Of a DNA stretch of 64,000 bases, positions 62,184 through 64,000 are shown one piece after another. Origin of the DNA: an uncultured Lachnospiraceae bacterium (GTDB taxonomy: Bacteria > Bacillota > Clostridia > Lachnospirales > Lachnospiraceae). The notes under the pieces are model-generated. The model searched no databases, was not told the origin of the DNA, and saw only the letters and a list, made by a program, of their open reading frames with translations. Every line of letters starts with the position of its first letter. Within the stretch, counting starts at the first letter, position 1. A program made the translations under genes and the position numbers. The DNA lies in contig URUY01000008.1 in assembly GCA_900551115.1 (NCBI GenBank), positions 56,580 to 120,579 of the forward strand, read 5' to 3'.

Positions 62184-62951
62184 ATGAAAATTGAAAAAGT
62201 GAATGAAAACCAGATTCGCTGTACGCTGACCCGTGAGGATTTGGCAGACCGCGAACTAAAAATCAGCGAACTCGCTTATGGCACTGAAAAGGCCAAAAAT
62301 CTGTTTCGTGACATGATGCAGCAGGCATCTTTTGAATGTGGTTTTGAAGCGGAGGATATTCCGCTTATGATAGAAGCAATTCCGCTCAATTCCGAATGTA
62401 TTGTCCTGATTATTACCAAGGTAGAGGACCCGGAGGAACTGGATACCCGTTTTTCCAAATTTGCCCCCTCTGTCCATGATGAGGATGATGAAACAGATGA
62501 AATAGTTGATGAAATTGCCGAGGGCGCAGACGACGTCCTGGATTTATTTAAAAAGCTGCATGAAAGCCGCAAGGCAGCAGCCGGGGATACAAAGGCCCCT
62601 GTTACCGAAAAGAAAAAGCTGCACGGTAAGACGTCGGAGACCGATACTGAAAATGCCGACTTGACACGAATTTTCGTATTTGATTCTCTGCACGGGCTAA
62701 CAAAGCTCGCCGGTTTACTTGCCGGAAATTACAATGGTGAAAACTCTCTGTATAAAGATGAATCTGAAGGACTTTACCTGTTAGTGGTGCAAAAAGGGGA
62801 AAATACCCCCAAAGAATTTAACCGCATCTGCAACGTACTGTCCGAATACGGAAGCGCCAAAAAAAGCCTTCCTGCCAGCCGTTCCTATTTGGAAGAACAT
62901 TTTTCTGCCATAATTGCAGAGCATGCGCTTCAGTCACTGGCACAGATGTAA
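62184..62951 (+). CDS. mecA: Adaptor protein MecA
   Basis: A ClpC adaptor that brings proteins to the Clp protease in Firmicutes. The 255-residue protein has the N-terminal substrate-binding domain (1-90, KIEKVNENQIRCTLTREDLA), an acidic linker (about 95-150), and the C-terminal ClpC-binding domain (about 160-255, RIFVFDSLHGLTKLAGLLAG). The name here is the adaptor, not the methicillin-resistance gene. CGAGGAGGTTAGC precedes the ATG. A terminator follows at 62957. Confidence 0.9.
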   Translation: MKIEKVNENQIRCTLTREDLADRELKISELAYGTEKAKNLFRDMMQQASFECGFEAEDIPLMIEAIPLNSECIVLIITKVEDPEELDTRFSKFAPSVHDEDDETDEIVDEIAEGADDVLDLFKKLHESRKAAAGDTKAPVTEKKKLHGKTSETDTENADLTRIFVFDSLHGLTKLAGLLAGNYNGENSLYKDESEGLYLLVVQKGENTPKEFNRICNVLSEYGSAKKSLPASRSYLEEHFSAIIAEHALQSLAQM

Positions 62952-62956
62952 TGTAA

Positions 62957-62990
62957 AAAGGCGCCGCATTTTTCGCGGCGCCTCTTTTAT
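62957..62990. terminator. Terminator after mecA
   Basis: GGCGCCGC-ATTTTTC-GCGGCGCC, a perfect GC-rich 8-bp stem followed by TCTTTTATTTT. A-rich flanks on the other side may let it act for the convergent DUF1858 gene as well. Confidence 0.93.
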
Positions 62991-63005
62991 TTTCATGCCA
63001 GCCCG

Positions 63006-63197
63006 TTATAAAGCTGCAATCTTCTCCATTAAAGCATCGATATCCATGCCGTGTACCATGGCTGCTTCTTCAAGAGACTCACTCTGTGCAGAGGGACATC
63101 CCAAGCAGTGCATGCCTGCTTCCATCAGAACAGGAGCTACTTCGGGAGCTTTTCTTAAAATCTCGCCGATTGTCATGTCTTTGGTTATGTTTTCCAT
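63006..63197 (-). CDS. DUF1858-domain protein
   Basis: A 63-residue protein, MENITKDMTIGEILRKAPEV, with MHCLGCPSAQSESLEEAA. The CxxC pair is conserved in this small family, which is thought to bind a metal or redox group. DUF1858 proteins often lie near hybrid-cluster or anaerobic metabolism genes; here the neighbour is pflB, on the other strand. The role is unknown. Confidence 0.88.
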   Translation of the reverse strand: MENITKDMTIGEILRKAPEVAPVLMEAGMHCLGCPSAQSESLEEAAMVHGMDIDALMEKIAAL

Positions 63198-63235
63198 GTG
63201 TTTACCTCCTTTTGTCTCACCTTTTGTACTTACAC

Positions 63236-63264
63236 AGTATAATACTTTCCCGCATTATTGGCAA
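63236..63264 (-). promoter_or_regulatory. Promoter of the DUF1858 gene
   Basis: On the minus strand, TTGCCA (63259-63264), 17 bases and TATACT (63236-63241), about 40 bases before the ATG. Confidence 0.78.
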
Positions 63265-63352
63265 GCCATTCCTAAATATGAAATTTTATTGTATTTTTTA
63301 TAAAACATTAGTAAAATCGGGCATTTGTACAGAAAAAAGTACACTGCCGCGC

Positions 63353-63381
63353 TTGACGTGTATACACGTTTTCCATATAAT
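63353..63381 (+). promoter_or_regulatory. pflB promoter with a central perfect palindrome
   Basis: TTGACG (63353-63358), 17 bases and TATAAT (63376-63381). A perfect 14-bp palindrome, ACGTGTATACACGT (63356-63369), starts in the -35 and fills most of the spacer, an ideal repressor site. It does not fit the Rex or FNR consensus. Confidence 0.85.
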
Positions 63382-63456
63382 TATGACATAAGGATTAGCA
63401 ACAGTTTTAAACTTATACATTAACCTAATTCAAATTTTATAGGAGGCTATTTCAAA

Positions 63457-64000
63457 ATGAGACCAGAATGGAATGATTTTGTAGGCGGCAAGTGGGAAAA
63501 TGAAGTAAACGTTCGTGACTTCATCCAAAAAAACTATACTCCGTATGACGGAGACGAGTCCTTCTTAGCTGACGCTACACAGAACACAAAAGACTTATGG
63601 GCACAGGTACTTGACTTAATGAAGAAGGAAAGAGAAGCAGGCGGCGTTCTTGATATGGACACCAAGGTTGTTTCTACTATTACTTCCCATGGCCCCGGAT
63701 ATCTTGATAAAAACAAAGAAACTATTGTCGGTTTCCAGACAGACAAGCCTTTCAAGCGTTCCTTACAGCCTTACGGCGGTATCAGAATGGCAGAGAAAGC
63801 TTGCTCCGACAACGGCTATGAAGTTGATCCTGAAATCAGCGAGTTCTTCTCTACTCACAGAAAAACACACAACGCCGGCTGTTTTGATGCATACAATGCA
63901 GAGATGAGAGCCTGCCGTTCTTCTCACATCATTACCGGTCTTCCTGATGCTTACGGACGCGGACGTATCATCGGCGACTACAGACGTGTTGCTCTGTACG
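63457..64000 (+). CDS. pflB: Formate acetyltransferase (pyruvate formate-lyase), N-terminal part
   Basis: The first 181 codons of pyruvate formate-lyase, which splits pyruvate with CoA into acetyl-CoA and formate in anaerobic cells. It starts MRPEWNDFVGGKWENEVNVR, has QTDKPFKRSLQPYGGIRMAE, and reaches GLPDAYGRGRIIGDYRRVAL at the right edge. The catalytic cysteines and glycyl-radical site lie beyond the window. TAGGAGGCTATTTCAAA precedes the ATG. The gene starts 76 bases after its promoter -10. Confidence 0.97.
   Translation, partial: MRPEWNDFVGGKWENEVNVRDFIQKNYTPYDGDESFLADATQNTKDLWAQVLDLMKKEREAGGVLDMDTKVVSTITSHGPGYLDKNKETIVGFQTDKPFKRSLQPYGGIRMAEKACSDNGYEVDPEISEFFSTHRKTHNAGCFDAYNAEMRACRSSHIITGLPDAYGRGRIIGDYRRVALY

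Noticed and set aside
1..64000. CRISPR arrays, insertion sequences, prophage or integrative elements
   Set aside because: I looked for spaced direct repeats, transposase or integrase motifs and phage genes and saw none. The tandem repeats found are all within genes or short leaders.

Overview
The window looks like a chromosomal segment of a low-to-mid GC, spore-forming Firmicute of the class Clostridia, most likely a member of the Lachnospiraceae. The reasons are strong AGGAGG-type ribosome binding sites, TTGACA/TATAAT promoters with 16-18 base spacers, a T-box leader in front of ileS, the sporulation-linked regulators SpoVT and SpoVG, a GlgC/GlgD pair, a long type-2 IleRS, a DnaD/DnaI-type helicase-loading pair, and a pyruvate formate-lyase. 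The genus cannot be fixed from the sequence alone. I saw no rRNA, tRNA, CRISPR array, insertion sequence, prophage or plasmid gene; the segment reads as core genome with a few accessory pockets.

Layout. 1-5000 (minus): the 5' part of glycogen phosphorylase, and ileS under a T-box. 5000-10500 (plus): a cache-GGDEF cyclase, nicotinate phosphoribosyltransferase, and an MBOAT O-acyltransferase followed by an SGNH-type exported protein. 10500-27500 (minus): spoVT; an MFS exporter with an ArsR-type regulator behind a triple operator; a DEAD-box helicase with a repetitive basic tail; a chemoreceptor; a PfkB sugar kinase; a 33-residue microprotein; a BlaI/BlaR1-type pair with three operator boxes; a two-subunit ThrE-type transporter; mfd; and pth. 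27500-30230 (minus): spoVG, glgD, glgC. 30500-36300 (plus): murC, a cluster of DnaA-box-like sequences, a dnaD-like gene, a dnaI/dnaC-like loader, a long-form PRPP synthetase, and bioY with a BirA-type operator. 36300-45800 is mostly minus and mostly poorly known: a 7TM-type GGDEF protein, an unknown membrane-anchored protein, queT (plus) with a structured leader, a membrane-tethered XRE regulator with a DUF4097 protein, and an operon of an unknown 130-residue protein, a methyltransferase and an 840-residue exported protein. 45860-53150 (minus): a complete F1Fo ATP synthase operon preceded by two small accessory genes; the c subunit carries a sodium-binding signature. 53200-61600: a DUF402 protein (plus), then a minus-strand run of a SleB-type hydrolase, dCMP deaminase, upp, rpiB, a Sua5-type protein, a YqeY-type protein, a CwlD-type amidase, a GH18 hydrolase and a small unknown. 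61600-64000: a long leader and mecA (plus), a DUF1858 protein (minus), and the 5' part of pflB (plus).

How the genes fit together. Glycogen synthesis (glgC, glgD) and breakdown (glgP) bracket the first half. Three cell-wall hydrolases, spoVT, spoVG and murC point to envelope remodelling around sporulation and germination. upp, comEB, prs and pncB supply nucleotides and NAD. The best leads for new biology are the repeated-operator ArsR/MFS unit, the DnaA-box cluster before the helicase loader, the queT leader with a predicted 7-bp loop-loop contact, the tethered XRE/DUF4097 pair, the methyltransferase/840-residue protein pair, the 33-residue microprotein, and the perfect palindrome inside the pflB promoter. 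No single locus is proven to be a new system.
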